Both the position numbers and the translations under genes were made by a program. Below, piece by piece: positions 12,819-48,690 of a stretch of 64,000 nt of DNA (its first letter is position 1; the number at the start of each line of letters is the position of its first letter). Source of the DNA: Ecdyonurus torrentis (lineage: Eukaryota > Arthropoda > Insecta > Ephemeroptera > Heptageniidae); contig OX439133.1 in assembly GCA_949318235.1 (NCBI GenBank), positions 13,958,757-14,022,756 of the forward strand, written 5' to 3'. Below the pieces are notes generated by a model that was given only the letters and a program-made list of their open reading frames with translations, ran no database searches and was not told the origin of the DNA.

Positions 12819-13146
12819 TTTAAGGGTCGTACTAAGATTGCATCTCAAAATCGAAAAAGAAAATTTCAGAACTTTATGATGCCATTTAAAAAAGTTAATA
12901 GTAACAGCTACCTATGATACAATTTTCAGAACCTGTGACCATCAGATAAGAGAGAAAATACTTAATGAAATTAACATGGGCTCTTATGGGAGTCAAATTT
13001 CAAAAAATCATAATTTTGAAATCTATGCCTTAAAATTGTTACATTTTTGAAGATAGCGTATCCTAATGTATCACTGCAAAATTTCAGATTTTTCTTTCTT
13101 TACAATTTTTTAGTCAAATCCCGCAGTACCTGATTTCCCTCCTTAA
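12819..13146 (+). mobile_element. MITE family B, copy 2
   Basis: TTAAGGGTCGTACTAAG head, the GTAACAGCTACCTATGAT interior and a TGATTTCCCTCCTTAA tail, with TTAA at 12819-12822 and 13143-13146. Full-length relative to copy 1. Confidence 0.75.
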
Positions 13147-13445
13147 TTGAGAACAGTATACATAATTTATGATATTAAATATGTTCAAATTTTTATAAAT
13201 AATAATAAATGAACATAGAGAATCTATGTGATATCAACTTTTTTTTTCACAGTGTATGCATATAAAATAGTATTGCTGTACAAATATTAAAATGAAGAAA
13301 TAAGGGTACAGTAGTTAATGTTTAAATATTGTTGGAAAACATAGACAGGTGCTTCAGAGAAGCCATGTTGGTGGTGAAAAATACATAGGTCAGATATAGG
13401 AAGAGACAGAGAAAGGGAGAAAAAAAAACTGAAAAAGTATGTTGT

Positions 13446-13494
<49 letters not shown>

Positions 13495-14039
13495 ATAGAA
13501 AAGCAGTAATGTTAAATAACCAAATTTTATGATTTTTAATGTACTGTAATTTATGAGTGAGGAAGAATTAATGCATCACATCATGACATCATTTTTTAAA
13601 TTTCAAAAATTAATTAAATATACGTAATTAACTCAAAAATTAGAAATTTGAGCATCAATATTTTTTTTTTTAAATCTGGATGGCTCTGAAAATAATCCTT
13701 TTTTATTTATTTTTTTCCCCTTTCCCCATTTCATTAAAATTTTGTCCTGTACTGAACAATGTATTTATTACCACAAAGATGGCAACCCAGCAGAATACCT
13801 GACAAAGTAATTAACCCAAAGTTCTTTTATACATAACAAAAGAAAAAAAGTTACACACAAATTGGCTTTAAGATCCAGAAAAAAAAAAAAAAAAAAAAAA
13901 GTTGTCAATATTTGTTGTTATTTAGTGGTGATATGACACATAAAAAAAAAAGGGGTGTGACACTTGCCAATATTATAGTTCACATAAAAGCTATTAGGAA
14001 TCCAGCTAACACACACATGGGTGAGGACGTAGAGTGAGG

Positions 14040-38547
<24,508 letters not shown>

Positions 38548-38548
38548 T

Positions 38549-38557
38549 TTACATCAT
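38549..38557 (-). other. Minimal upstream ORF before the Arkadia start codon
   Basis: The first coding exon begins at its acceptor with ATGATGTAA, then one A, then the main ATG. If the acceptor is right, ribosomes meet a two-codon ORF that ends one base before the real start. Such elements often lower translation; no direct evidence here. Confidence 0.4.
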
Positions 38558-38600
38558 CTGAAATATCATAACATTGTTAGCAAAAATTCACAACACTCCA

Positions 38601-38637
<37 letters not shown>

Positions 38638-38651
38638 AAGGGAAACTGAAT

Positions 38652-38992
38652 TTCAGGGAGTAGGGTACCAACGTCGGCCATTAGACTCAAAACTTCTCCC
38701 GTCAAAAAAAGCTGAAATTTTGCACAATGATACTTCTGCTTGAGACAATTTCAAATATATAAAAATTTTGAGGGGTTCACCGTGCAAATTAATTTTATAT
38801 GATTCTTTGAAATTTTAAGCCCATAAGGCCCAATGTTAATTTCAATAAATTTTTTTTCAAGACGGTCAAACATCTTAAAATTTTTATCACGGCTAGGTGT
38901 GACCCTTAGCTACACAATGACACCAAATTTAGACCCAAAACCCAAAACACTTTTAGTTTTTGAGATATAAGGTCGGTACCCTACTCCCTTAA
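38652..38992 (-). mobile_element. MITE family C, copy 2 (reverse)
   Basis: Right end GGTACCCTACTCCC plus TTAA at 38989-38992; left end GGGAGTAGGGTACCAAC, where the flanking TTAA has decayed to TTCA. Contains AAATTTTGCACAATGATAC and GGTGTGACCCTTAGCTACAC as in 6389-6721. Confidence 0.75.
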
Positions 38993-39120
38993 GTCACATG
39001 GTTTCCTTTTCCGTCACTTCCTTTTCCTGTTATATAGTACATAAACATAAGCACTCAAATTTACATAAAATGTCAATAAAATAAAATAACCTATTTTTTT
39101 ATAACACCACAGTAGCTATA

Positions 39121-39246
39121 CAGTAGGGTAGGTTATCTCCTATACTGAGAATGTCAGATCAAATGCGCGCCATAATTGCGACTGGGTGAAGCCTGCAGAA
39201 CTAGAAGCCGTCATTTGAAGTAACGTTATGCAGAGATAGCCTACTG
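39121..39246. mobile_element. Small TA-flanked inverted element
   Basis: CAGTAGGGTAGGTTATCTC against GAGATAGCCTACTG, with TA on each side. 126 bp; CAGT-type terminus fits Tc1/mariner-like MITEs. Confidence 0.5.
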
Positions 39247-40002
39247 TATAATATACTGTGTTATAATATAAAATAGTTTAATTCATTACCGCCACTGTTA
39301 CCACACTGTTACTGAGCACAAGAATGAAGGGGAAGGAGGTAGCAGGTGGGTGTCCCCACCCCACACTGTCCCATATCACCTGTCATAAAAATATTTACGA
39401 CAGTATTTTGAATAGCAAAATAAATACGATATGTAAACAATACAGTATTGTTCTTTTGTCAATATAATTATATTATATATAAAAATATATTAAATAATTA
39501 AAATTATCACTGTGTAATATACACGTGTTGTATTAAAAAAACAAAGAGTGACATTTATATTTTTGTTATGCATACTTATTAGCTTCTAACATTACACAGT
39601 AATATGAAATCGTTTCATTGTACAACTTATATAATTAGTAAAGAGCAATTAGCTTTTTTTTTTTTTTTTTTTTTTTTTGAGAATAACTAACTTTTATCCT
39701 GACTTTTTTGTCTATCTAAATTTTTGACTATTTTTTATTTAATGTTGAAATAGCACACATTTATTTGATTACTTTAACAAGTATTAACTAATTAATTAAA
39801 TTCCATAAACAACTTACATAATTAGCTTTTTACTACATACTTCAACATTTCCAACTATATTTAACATATTTCAACTTCGAATTTTTTCCCCTTTTTTTTT
39901 TTGTTTTTTGTTTTTTTATGTTATTTTGAAATTAGTACCTACACATACATTTTGTAGATTCATTTAACAATTAACTCTGTTTTTTTTTTTTTTTTTTTTT
40001 TT

Positions 40003-40200
40003 TCTAATTATGTAGTTTGCATTGCCTTTAATAGGATGTGTGCACCAAATTTCAAATCGATTTTTCCATCGGTTCTGTGGGGAATAATAGCATGGTGAGC
40101 ATAGGATGACCTATGTTTCCCATGTTGTTTTTCCAAACTCTAAACAAAAACAACGAACAAATCGTTTTGAAATTTGGTATGCATGCTATTGAAGGCAATA
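40003..40200 (+). mobile_element. Inverted-repeat element family CC, copy 2
   Basis: GTGTGCACCAAATTTCAAAT on the left is mirrored by TTTGAAATTTGGTATGCATG on the right. Matches 5137-5365. Confidence 0.55.
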
Positions 40201-40343
40201 CAACTTATGTTTGTTCGTTTAAAAAAAAAAAAAAAAAAAAAATCTTAAGTAAAAAAACAAAAAACAAATTCTGTCACAGCTTAGGTTCTTAACAACTAGT
40301 ATTCTATCAGTATTGGACGGTTTATGAATGTTTGGTTCATCTT

Positions 40344-40345
<2 letters not shown>

Positions 40346-40423
<78 letters not shown>
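40346..40423. repeat. (GA)n microsatellite
   Basis: About 39 uninterrupted GA units. Confidence 0.95.
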
Positions 40424-40425
<2 letters not shown>

Positions 40426-40548
40426 TAAAAGCACAATTTAAGTTAAATTTTTGTATACTAAATGAGATGAAATTTGAGAGTGACTTACGATAACCTTGAA
40501 ATTTTTGTCTAGGCATGGTGCATAATTAATAGTGATAATTAAATTTAC

Positions 40549-40551
<3 letters not shown>

Positions 40552-40595
<44 letters not shown>
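40552..40595. repeat. (CT)n microsatellite
   Basis: About 22 CT units, 130 bp from the GA array and of complementary sequence, so the two could pair as a hairpin of about 40 bp. Confidence 0.95.
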
Positions 40596-40599
<4 letters not shown>

Positions 40600-40733
40600 A
40601 AGGACTTGTAAAACTTTTTAACTGAACAACTATTTTAATGACCTCTTGACATAGCTTACTACATGTGCACTGTAATTAAAGTTTTTAAATAGAGTCGCTC
40701 TCTCATGAGACATACTTCCAGGAGACATACGTT

Positions 40734-40890
40734 CACTTGGCATACACAATTTAAGCCCAAAGTGTGCAGTGGAAATACGTGCACTTGTCATACACAATTT
40801 AGGCCCAACGTGTGCAGTGGACATATGTTCAGCGGACATACGAGCACTTGGCATACATAATTTAGGCCCAACAAGTGCAGTGTACATCTA
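40734..40890. repeat. Diverged three-copy minisatellite
   Basis: CACTTGGCATACACAATTTA followed by AGCCCAA.GTGTGCAGTGG occurs three times (starting 40734, 40782, 40845). The third unit is preceded by a 15-bp extra. It creates a false 85-codon frame. Confidence 0.7.
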
Positions 40891-41376
40891 TTTTTTTTAT
40901 CCCCCTAATGAGGGAGACCAAACAATTTTTATGTGGTAATTTTATTCCTAAATTCTAAAAGAAGACATCGCCCTGATATGTGAATTGCTAATTTTTGACT
41001 TCAGTATGAATTTTTACGTACTGTACCCTAAAAAATGATAGGACTAGAGAACTTTACTTAAATGCATATGCAGAATTAAATTAATAATAATATTGATCCA
41101 GTATGCATATAATAATATAAAAAGGTGGTTTTATAGGTATATTCTGAATTTATGCATTATACAAAATTCAGCTATTGTAATGCATCATTATTAAAACAGG
41201 ATGAATTTTGTAGAGCAAAAAAATTCAGAATAAGTAAAAACACCATTACCGTATATGCATATAATATGTATGTACCCCATGGAAATAAAATATTTGCTCA
41301 ACTATGGACTGAAATGCAACACTAAAATTGCAAGTTATTCATTTCAATTCAGTACATACATACTTGCAAGAATTAT

Positions 41377-41438
41377 ATCAATATAGTACAAACATCATCA
41401 ATATAGTACAAACATCATCAATATAGTACAAACATCAT
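41377..41438. repeat. 20-bp tandem repeat, three copies
   Basis: ATCAATATAGTACAAACATC repeated three times without change. Confidence 0.9.
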
Positions 41439-41473
41439 ACGTACGCAATATTTGAAAAAAAGAAGAGAGAGAG

Positions 41474-41505
<32 letters not shown>

Positions 41506-42336
41506 ATGCTGTGCATACTGCATACCATTATGTTACGATTCGAATTTTTCGCGATGATAAAAGGCAGTCAAAAATTCAATATAAATTTTTGTTCTTTCAT
41601 TATAGCATGGCAATGAAATAAAGACTGCACTTCATTAATAATTTGAAATGAAAGAGAAATGCAAAGGTTTGACGGACAGAAAAAAAAACAAAAAAGAGGA
41701 AAAGTCATCATACATAATACGACCTAAATTTTACTACGAAGATGTTTTTCATAAAATCGATCAATAAATCTTTGATTCTATTACTAAAACTCCATTACGT
41801 ATTACACTATTATATTAAATATCTAAACACATTACCTTGTACTTACATTTTTAAATTAAAATTATTTTAAAAGGCTTAGAAATGGTTAAAAAGAAAGAAT
41901 GAGAAAAAAAAAAAATTTACTACGATATGTGAAAAATTTCGCAATGTTTTGGTCATGAACTTATCGATCGTTGCGTGTCAAATTTATAATTTTAACAATA
42001 TTTTAATGAAAATGAAAGACATAAATCTTTACATTACAATATAATAATTATAAAATCATTAATTTAAATGCCAAAAAACTATAAAATAATAACAAAAAAA
42101 TTAAAATTATAATTTTGGAAAAAATTATCAGCTGATACGATTGAACTGTCATTTAAACAATAAAAACAAAAATAATATGATTTTATAATGAAAAAATATA
42201 CTTACATGATAAATAAGTATTAAAACTTCTTGATAATTGATATATTTATGCAAATAAAAGAAAATATTAATGATTTTGCACCGCCATTGCATTTCATTTT
42301 CCCTTTTATCCTGTTTCCTCAGTTGATAAAAAAAAC

Positions 42337-43416
42337 ATGGCGGAGATGAGAGCCTTTGCTACTGTAGGCACGACCCAATTTGACAAATTTATTGAAAAAC
42401 TAACAACATCTGAGGTTTTAAGTGTAAGAAACACTATATTTATAAATTACATTATATGTAGAATTATAAACTAAAGCATTTTATACGTTAAATACAGGTT
42501 AAATTAGTTAAAATTTAACTTACAACTGTGAATTTTCTCTCTTGATAGTTTGACATCACCACACTAAGCTTACGTATTTATTATTTTTATGAAAAATTTA
42601 CGTAATCTTGTAAAGTCAAGTAATTTTACGTTAACCTTTTTAAAAATTGAAGGTTTCTGCGGTAAAAATTTAAAATAAATCGTATTTCACAAATTTAAAG
42701 CTAATTTGTATTGTATTTTTATAATTTAATTAAAATTAAGAAGATATTATGTCAATTTTTGGCATATTTTAATGCCTATAGATAATCAGCGCAAAAATTT
42801 TACTAGATAGTTTGATTAAAACAAAAAAAAAATTGATGGTTCGATTTCTTCATTTTTTTTTTTTTTTTTTGTGCATTTATTAATATTACTAATTTAAGTT
42901 GCATATTATCATTATTTAAAACCTTTCTAAAATCTTCATATTTCAATATTTTAGAATTCTTTTATTTATTCATTTTTTTATAATTTATTTTTACAGATTT
43001 TAAAAGAAAAAGGCTACGGAAAATTAACTATCCAAATTGGTAACGGAAGTTTTGAACCTCCAAAGAGTAACATAAATGGAGTAGACATTTCATTCTATCG
43101 CTTCAAGAACTCATTACAAGAAGACATACAAAGTGCAGATCTAATCCTGAGTCACGCTGGGGCAGGAAGTTGTTTAGAAGCACTAGAAGCTGGAAAACCA
43201 TTGTTGGTCATAGTTAACGAAGATTTAATGGACAATCATCAGACTGAATTAGCGGAACAATTTCATAAAGAAGGATTTCTATACTATTGTAATTGTGAAA
43301 AATTGTCTTATACTTTAAAAATTTCTAATTTTAATAATTTAAATTCATATGTTAAAGGAAATCCAAAATTGTTTACACAATTTTTAGATAATGTTATGAA
43401 TTTTTCTCCTAAATAA
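42337..43416 (+). CDS. ALG13: ALG13, UDP-GlcNAc transferase catalytic subunit
   Basis: Two coding exons, 42337-42423 and 42997-43416, 168 codons plus stop. With the membrane partner ALG14 on the cytosolic face of the ER, ALG13 adds the second GlcNAc to the dolichol-linked N-glycan precursor. Seen: N-terminal strand and loop FATVGTTQFDKFIEKL (family: VTVGTTxFD), LTIQIGNGS, SFYRFKNSLQEDIQSADLIL-like region, and the strongly conserved nucleotide-sugar loop SHAGAGSCLEALEAGKP followed by LLVIVNEDLMDNHQTELAEQ, HKEGFLYYC. Length equals the short, single-domain eukaryotic ALG13 (about 165 residues); the long vertebrate OTU/Tudor extension is absent. The start is the only ATG giving the conserved N-terminus, in context AAACATGGCGG, which resembles a YY1-type site. 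AATAAA at 43502-43507 follows. Divergent from Arkadia. Confidence 0.93.
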
Positions 43417-43501
43417 AAATGTTTTAAAAACGTTGGTAAATATTTGTATTATTTAAACCAAAGATCCTTTTTAATTATAATTGTATGTATAGTTGCAAGT
43501 A

Positions 43502-43507
43502 AATAAA
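43502..43507 (+). promoter_or_regulatory. Candidate poly(A) signal of ALG13
   Basis: AATAAA 85 nt after the stop codon, followed by a second AATAAAA a few bases on. Confidence 0.5.
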
Positions 43508-43837
43508 ATAAAAACACAAAAATTGGGGAAACTAGAAAGGATATAAATTGAAGTGATGTAATAAGTTTCATTTTCATTTTTCCTTTTTTTTTTTTTTTTT
43601 TGTTAATTTATTTATATTTTGCGAAGTTGTTAAAAAGTTAAAGTTAAATGAATGTAGCATCTGCAGCTTCACAAAGTCAATTGTTTGCTAATTTAGTTAG
43701 GGAGGAGTAAAAATGAGGAAAAAACAGTTGCAGTTGATATGGGCGCAAGCCTGTTTTTGGTTGACAAATAAATAAATATAGGTATATTTAAAAAAAATAT
43801 GAAATGTAAATATTTAAAGATAATTATAGCAGAAATC

Positions 43838-44035
43838 CAGCAAGGACCTTGCAGTAGTGAAGAGAGTTCCATAGTTACATGAAAAATTTGCTAGCACAGA
43901 TTAAAAAAAAAAAAAAAAAAAAAAGAGAAAGAGAAAGAGAAAGAGAAAGAAAGAAGAAAAAGAAAATTGAACTGTGCCATCAAGATTGCAAGATTCTCAC
44001 CAAACTATGAAACTCTTCACTACATTATGACCCGT
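43838..44035. mobile_element. Hairpin family T, copy 2
   Basis: AGCAAGGACCTTGCAGTAGTGAAGAGAG with CCATAGTTACATGAAAAATT is mirrored, after an A/GA-rich loop, by CACCAAACTATGAAACTCTTC. Related to 61441-61575. Fills most of the ALG13-protease gap. Confidence 0.55.
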
Positions 44036-44386
44036 GCTAATTTTCTCCTATCTTTTTCTTACAAATTTATCATACCGAATTGCAAAAGCTTATTAAAATT
44101 GCTATTACTGTACTTATCAAAACTTTTCATTTTTTTTTTCTCTCCTAAAAAGACAAACAATAATAATAAAGTTTACGTAACTTAAACAATTTTATTCTCT
44201 TGTAAAAAAACATCAACAAAAATGATAAAATATAACAATAGGTATAAAGATAAAATCAAGTATGAATATGCAGATAATCACAGATATACATATTTTATCA
44301 CAATGCATAACAGGTAGATTAGATTATAACGACGTGTGGTATCTTTGCTATGTACCAATTACTTCAAGGTACACCAGTTTGGAGAC

Positions 44387-45227
44387 ATGACGTGCAAATT
44401 ATCTGTACTCCTTACTGTATCCTGTCTTCTGCTTCACCAAGGTAAGTTATCCTGTAATCATAGCATAGTAGAACATTGATTAGAGTCTTAAAGCCATAGA
44501 CCACATATATGTGCTTTTTAATGAATAGACACGAAATGGGATCTTCAAAACTGTTAAGAATTTTTACCAGAATGTTAATGTAGCCAGTTTCAGTTTCATA
44601 TAGGTTTTATTATACAACATTAAAGCTCTTGAAAATACCCATGTTAATAATTCCCCACGAGAGAATCATGTATCATGATAGCCCCTTGTATCAAGTATAG
44701 ACAGCCGATTTTTTTCCTAGATTATTAAATACTAATAAGATATGATTTGCTCTACAGTATGGAGTGCAGCCCTCGATGATCCTCACATAATTGGTGGATC
44801 CCCCGCCACCCTGGGTCAAATCCCCTGGCAAGTATCACTAAGAATCAATGGACGTCATGTATGTGGAGGTTCTATCATCAACAATAAGTGGGTCATCAGT
44901 GCCGCACATTGCTTCTCTGGTGCCTCAGGCTCGGAACTCACGGTAACTATCTCTTATTTGACAAGACTTGGACTTAATATAGCAATCTTAGGGTATTGTG
45001 TACGTCACAGGAAAGAAAACAGTTCAACAATTAAAACACGTTGCATATTGATGTTGTTCTGTTATATTGGCCGATGTTCATTTGGACCTTGAAATATTTA
45101 AAATCGTCCCAGTGACCTCAGCTTTTTTTTTTTTTTTTTTTTCAATTTTGGGCTATTTGAAGGAAAAAGTATTATGTAATGTCAAATGGAAGTTATTTAA
45201 TATAGCAAAACAACGCCAATATAACTA

Positions 45228-45259
<32 letters not shown>

Positions 45260-45506
45260 TTTTTTTTTTTTTGCTTACTTTTTTTTACTTTTTTTTTTTA
45301 AAAATAATGTTCAAGTCATATTTTTAATTGCTTAACTATTTTCATTCTTTAGCTTTACACTACAACCTACCATTTGCATATATTTTCCTACAATGCAGTT
45401 TGTATTGTAAATTAATTGATTTTTTTTTTAAAGACACATTACTAATTTAACAATTCACATTTGTAGTTCAACATTCAAAGTAAAATTCAAAATAAAACAC
45501 TTTTAA

Positions 45507-45539
<33 letters not shown>

Positions 45540-47619
45540 AAAAAGTATACGCACGTAACAAATATAAAAAGAAGGGATGAAATGTAAATATTTCAATAAT
45601 AGGCCTATATATGATTTACTGCATGGTAAAAAGTTCAAGTCAATTCAGGTTGCTGCTGGATTTCTGTCAATCTCTAGACCTGAGGCCAGTCAGCAGACCA
45701 TCAAAGTGGCACAGTTTCTCATACATGAGGGATATGCATCGTGAGTACCTTAATCATATCTTTATAGGATAATGAATAAATATTTTTATAAATGTGAAGG
45801 AAAAATTGAAAGAGAGATAACTGATACTTGATAGATTTGATAGAAAAATACATAGATTATAATAAAAAGATTTGATGGAAAAAAAAACACAGATAGATTA
45901 AGGGTTGATAAATAAGGTTGTACCTCAAAATCAGAAAACTTCCAAACTTAATGATGCTATTTGAAAGTTAATAGTAACAGCTACCTATATTATGATAAAA
46001 TTTTCAGACCCCGTGACCATCAGATACGAGAGAAAATAGTTATTCAAATTAACATGGGTTCTTATGGGAATAAAACTTCAAAAAATATCATAACTTCAAA
46101 TGTAGCATGGTGACCCCCCCCCCCCCTAATCAGTGTAAAATTTCAGAATTTTTTTGAACAACTTTTTAGTAAAATCCCACAGTACCTGATTTCTGGCTTT
46201 TAATAGAAAAACCCAAGGAAATATTGTGAAATAGGTAATAATGAGCTTAGGCATCACACAGCTTGTTTTAAACTAACATAGCAATGTTTTGTGATTTGCA
46301 CAAGCACATAAAATTGACTATACTACTGTACTAGCAACTTTTATTTTCAGAGTTACTGATGAGAATGACATAGCTATGGTGGAATTGGAGGGAGCTTTCA
46401 CTTATAATTCTTATGTACAACCTATCATGTTACCTACTGCAGGCTATGACCCTATTGGTTGGTATCATTCAACATAGTACTTAAAAAAAAAAATAAAAAA
46501 AAAAAAATTAAAAAATTCAAATATATTTTTAATGACAAAAAATATATTTGAAAATTTTTTTTCTTTATTTTTTTAAGTAAGAATATTTTACATAAAAATT
46601 CTTTTAATAAACATTTAGATTGTAACGTAATGAAATGAGCTAGAATACTCTAAAATAAGCATTCAACCCATAAGTGATATTGTTCAATATTATCTAAAAG
46701 TAAATTGTACCTACAAAACTATGAGGTTATTTAGGTCAAAATTTCAAATTTTCCTTTCTAACAAAAGCTCATAGAAATGTGAAATAAAATCAAAAGTAAA
46801 GCTTGATTTTTAAACAATTTTTTAGTTTTTGTTTCACGTTCCTATGAGTTTCAATTAGGAAGTAAATAATTCTTGAAAATTGAGCCAACTTGATGGTGAC
46901 CCTAATGTTTACCTGCATCAGGTGTTGGAGTTGTGAGTGGCTGGGGTACCACAGAAAGCTCTCAGCCCTCAGACAAACTGATGTGGGTAGAACTGCCTCT
47001 CATGGACGATGACTTCTGTAGAGAGTTTCTTGGTGGTATCGTGGTAGACTCCATGCTATGTGCGGGGTATGAAGACGGAGGCAAAGACGCTTGCAGTGTG
47101 AGTATTCTATAACATACAGAAATAACAATATTATTAGTCTATCATTGAGGAAGGTGAATTTTTTTAACCCCCACTTTTTAAGACATTTTTGAAAAGAGCA
47201 TTAAAAAATTTGGAAGCGCTATTTTTTTTTTTTTTTTAGAACAATTGAAGATCGACCTAAAAAGACTCTAAATGACCTAAAAGAATTTGTTTTAAAGCTT
47301 TTTCCAAAAATATCATAAACTCAACAAAAATATTTCAATTCACCTTCCTCATTTTATATGTAAAATTAAGTAACTTAATGATATTAATTTTTTTTTTTTT
47401 TTTTTTTTTTACATTAAAATTTGAGAATGTTACTATAATAGAAATGACTTGTTATTGCAGGGTGACTCGGGTGGTCCACTTACATGTCAAGAAAACTCTC
47501 AGACTGTGTTATGTGGTATTGTATCTCGTGGTCTAGGATGTGCAGAACCAGAAAGACCAGGCATCTATACTGAGACCAGTTACTATCTAGACTGGATAGC
47601 AGCTACCATCAACAACTGA
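44387..47619 (+). CDS. Secreted trypsin-like serine protease (S1 family)
   Basis: Six exons: 44387-44441, 44758-44942, 45649-45740, 46351-46457, 46922-47097, 47461-47619; 257 codons plus stop, phases consistent. Residues 1-18 ([18 protein letters not shown]) look like a signal peptide; a short propeptide leads to IIGGS at 29-33. Catalytic triad: His69 in SAAHC, Asp117 in ENDIAMVEL, Ser208 in GDSGGP. The S1-pocket residue six before the catalytic Ser is Asp202 (chymotrypsin 189), predicting cleavage after Arg/Lys. Two oddities: the residue before IIGG is His, not Arg/Lys, so trypsin-style activation is not obvious; and the usual Trp215 position is Arg (GIVSRGLGC). No extra domains, so a simple digestive or immune-type protease. 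Intron 3 (45741-46350) contains a MITE. Confidence 0.92.
45230..45252. repeat. (CT)n microsatellite in protease intron 2
   Basis: About 11 CT units followed directly by a T run. Confidence 0.85.
45898..46203 (+). mobile_element. MITE family B, copy 5 (protease intron 3)
   Basis: TTAA at 45898-45901 and 46200-46203, head AGGGTTGATAAATAAGG, GTAACAGCTACCTATATTAT, CCCGTGACCATCAGATA, AACATGGGTTCTTATGG, and a C run. Same orientation as the gene. Confidence 0.75.
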
Positions 47620-47653
47620 AAATATACATTTGTGTCTCATGTTTGTAATACTT

Positions 47654-47659
47654 AATAAA
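47654..47659 (+). promoter_or_regulatory. Candidate poly(A) signal of the protease gene
   Basis: AATAAA 34 nt after the stop codon, in an AT-rich context; the short 3' UTR is typical for secreted proteases. Confidence 0.55.
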
Positions 47660-47712
47660 CATAACACTATAAACCAACTTTTAAAACTGATTTATACATG
47701 GACATCTTAATG

Positions 47713-47888
47713 ATGTTCGTAAACCCGGTTTTTCCTGCCCCAAACCACAAAAAAAAAAAAATAATAATAATAATAAATAAAAAAAATATATAGGCCTATT
47801 ATATGATGATGATCACATTGATTACCTAATTCTTTTTAAATGGCATTGCTCACTTTTTGGTGTAAGGCAACAGGGTTTATAAACATCA
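47713..47888. mobile_element. Inverted-repeat element family O, copy 2
   Basis: TGTTCGTAAACCCGG and ACAGGGTTTATAAACA ends, with an AT microsatellite-like centre. Compare 19191-19293. Confidence 0.55.
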
Positions 47889-48024
47889 TTTTTATTTTTT
47901 ATTTGTTCACATTTTAAGAGATCAGAAATTCTAAAATTTTGTGGCAAAAGCTGTGGACAAAAATTAATAAAACTAATTAAGTTTTTTTTCTTTTTTTCTT
48001 TTTTTAATTTTTTTTAAGATTGAC

Positions 48025-48401
48025 TTAAAGACACTTACTTCTAAAAATATATGTATTTTTTTAGTCTTCTTCCAAAAAATTTAATAATTCATTTATTTGA
48101 CTTTTCTAGCCCACAGGATAAGCAAGCCTTGCGAGGGTAACAATAAGGGAAAATGTGACATGGTATTTCCCCTTACTGTGTGAGTAAAAAGTCAGTACAC
48201 CTTCTCAGGTAAGCTTAGCAGGTAGAGCTAGGGGCACATATTTTATAATCTGATAGTAGAGGGGCGTGTACTACATCAAGTTACCCTCAAGGGGCTAGCT
48301 TATCCTGCAAGCTAGAAAAGTCAAATAAATGACTCATTTCTATTGAATTGTTTTAGAGAAGAATGAAAATAACTTATTTTTAGTGTTAAGGGAGTCTTTA
48401 A
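48025..48401. mobile_element. MITE family A, copy 3
   Basis: TTAA at 48025-48028 and 48398-48401; ends AGACACTTACTTCTAAAAAT and, reverse complement, AGACTCCCTTAACACTAAAA; then TTTATTTGACTTTTCTAGCC on both arms. Interior ACACCTTCTCAGGTAAGCTT as in copies 1 and 2 but in the other direction. Confidence 0.75.
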
Positions 48402-48690
48402 GGCGATTTCGCTCACATGTGCTTACGTTTCAAAATAGAGCATGTTGATCTTGTTGTGAACAAAATGTCTATCTCGTTTTTTGTCACGGTAAGCAAAGTG
48501 TCTATCTCATTCCCGAACGTAATGGAGATGGCACTCGAGATAGACATTTTGCTTCAAGCGACAAAATACTAGACAAACATTTTGCTACCCGTGACAAAAA
48601 AGGAGATAGACATTTTGTTCACAACAAGATCGTAGAGTAGTATGTAGAAACAGAAGCAGTTGTGAGTGAAATTGCTTAAAGTCAGCCTCA
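48396..48690. mobile_element. Hairpin family F copy 4, interrupted by family G
   Basis: Outer arms TTTAAGGCGATTTCGCTCAC and GTGAGTGAAATTGCTTAAAG, as in 57439-57594 and 59967-60120. The loop is replaced by the family G hairpin (48447-48631). Confidence 0.65.
48447..48631. mobile_element. Repeat-armed hairpin family G, copy 2
   Basis: GATCTTGTTGTGAACAAAAT and its complement at the ends; arms contain repeated AAATGTCTATCTCGTTTTTT-type units. Sequence around the centre (CGAACGTAATGGAGATGGC) matches copy 1 at about 24186-24210 on the other strand. Confidence 0.7.

Larger units (their letters stand above)
5504..14039. other. Repeat-rich gap between CHTOP and Arkadia
   Basis: No open frame here looks protein-like; those present read through A/T homopolymers. 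It holds the two 3' UTRs (convergent genes) and TTAA-flanked elements at 5923-6306, 6389-6721, 7306-7811, 7812-8136, 8839-9255 and 12819-13146, plus a decayed family E copy near 10010-10262. The rest (for example 10263-12818 and 13147-14039) is AT-rich with many A/T runs and a few G runs (8702-8712, 11655-11664, 11967-11979). I see no gene in it. Confidence 0.6.
38558..42336. other. Divergent intergenic region between Arkadia and ALG13
   Basis: About 3.8 kb with no supported coding exon. It should hold the Arkadia promoter and 5' UTR and the ALG13 promoter, but I could not place a transcription start. Contents: family C copy (38652-38992), a TA-flanked hairpin (39121-39246), family CC copy (40003-40200), GA and CT microsatellites, minisatellites at 40734-40890 and 41377-41438, and many A/T runs. 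Confidence 0.55.

Noticed and set aside
39283..39380. Arkadia 5' non-coding exon
   Set aside because: A GC-richer patch with possible splice sites on the minus strand, but no reading frame to test them, so it is not supportable from sequence alone.
40219..40434. 71-codon Ser/Leu repeat frame
   Set aside because: A translation of the GA/CT microsatellite.
40630..40887. 85-codon repetitive frame
   Set aside because: Follows the diverged minisatellite at 40734-40890; no conserved domain and no splice context.
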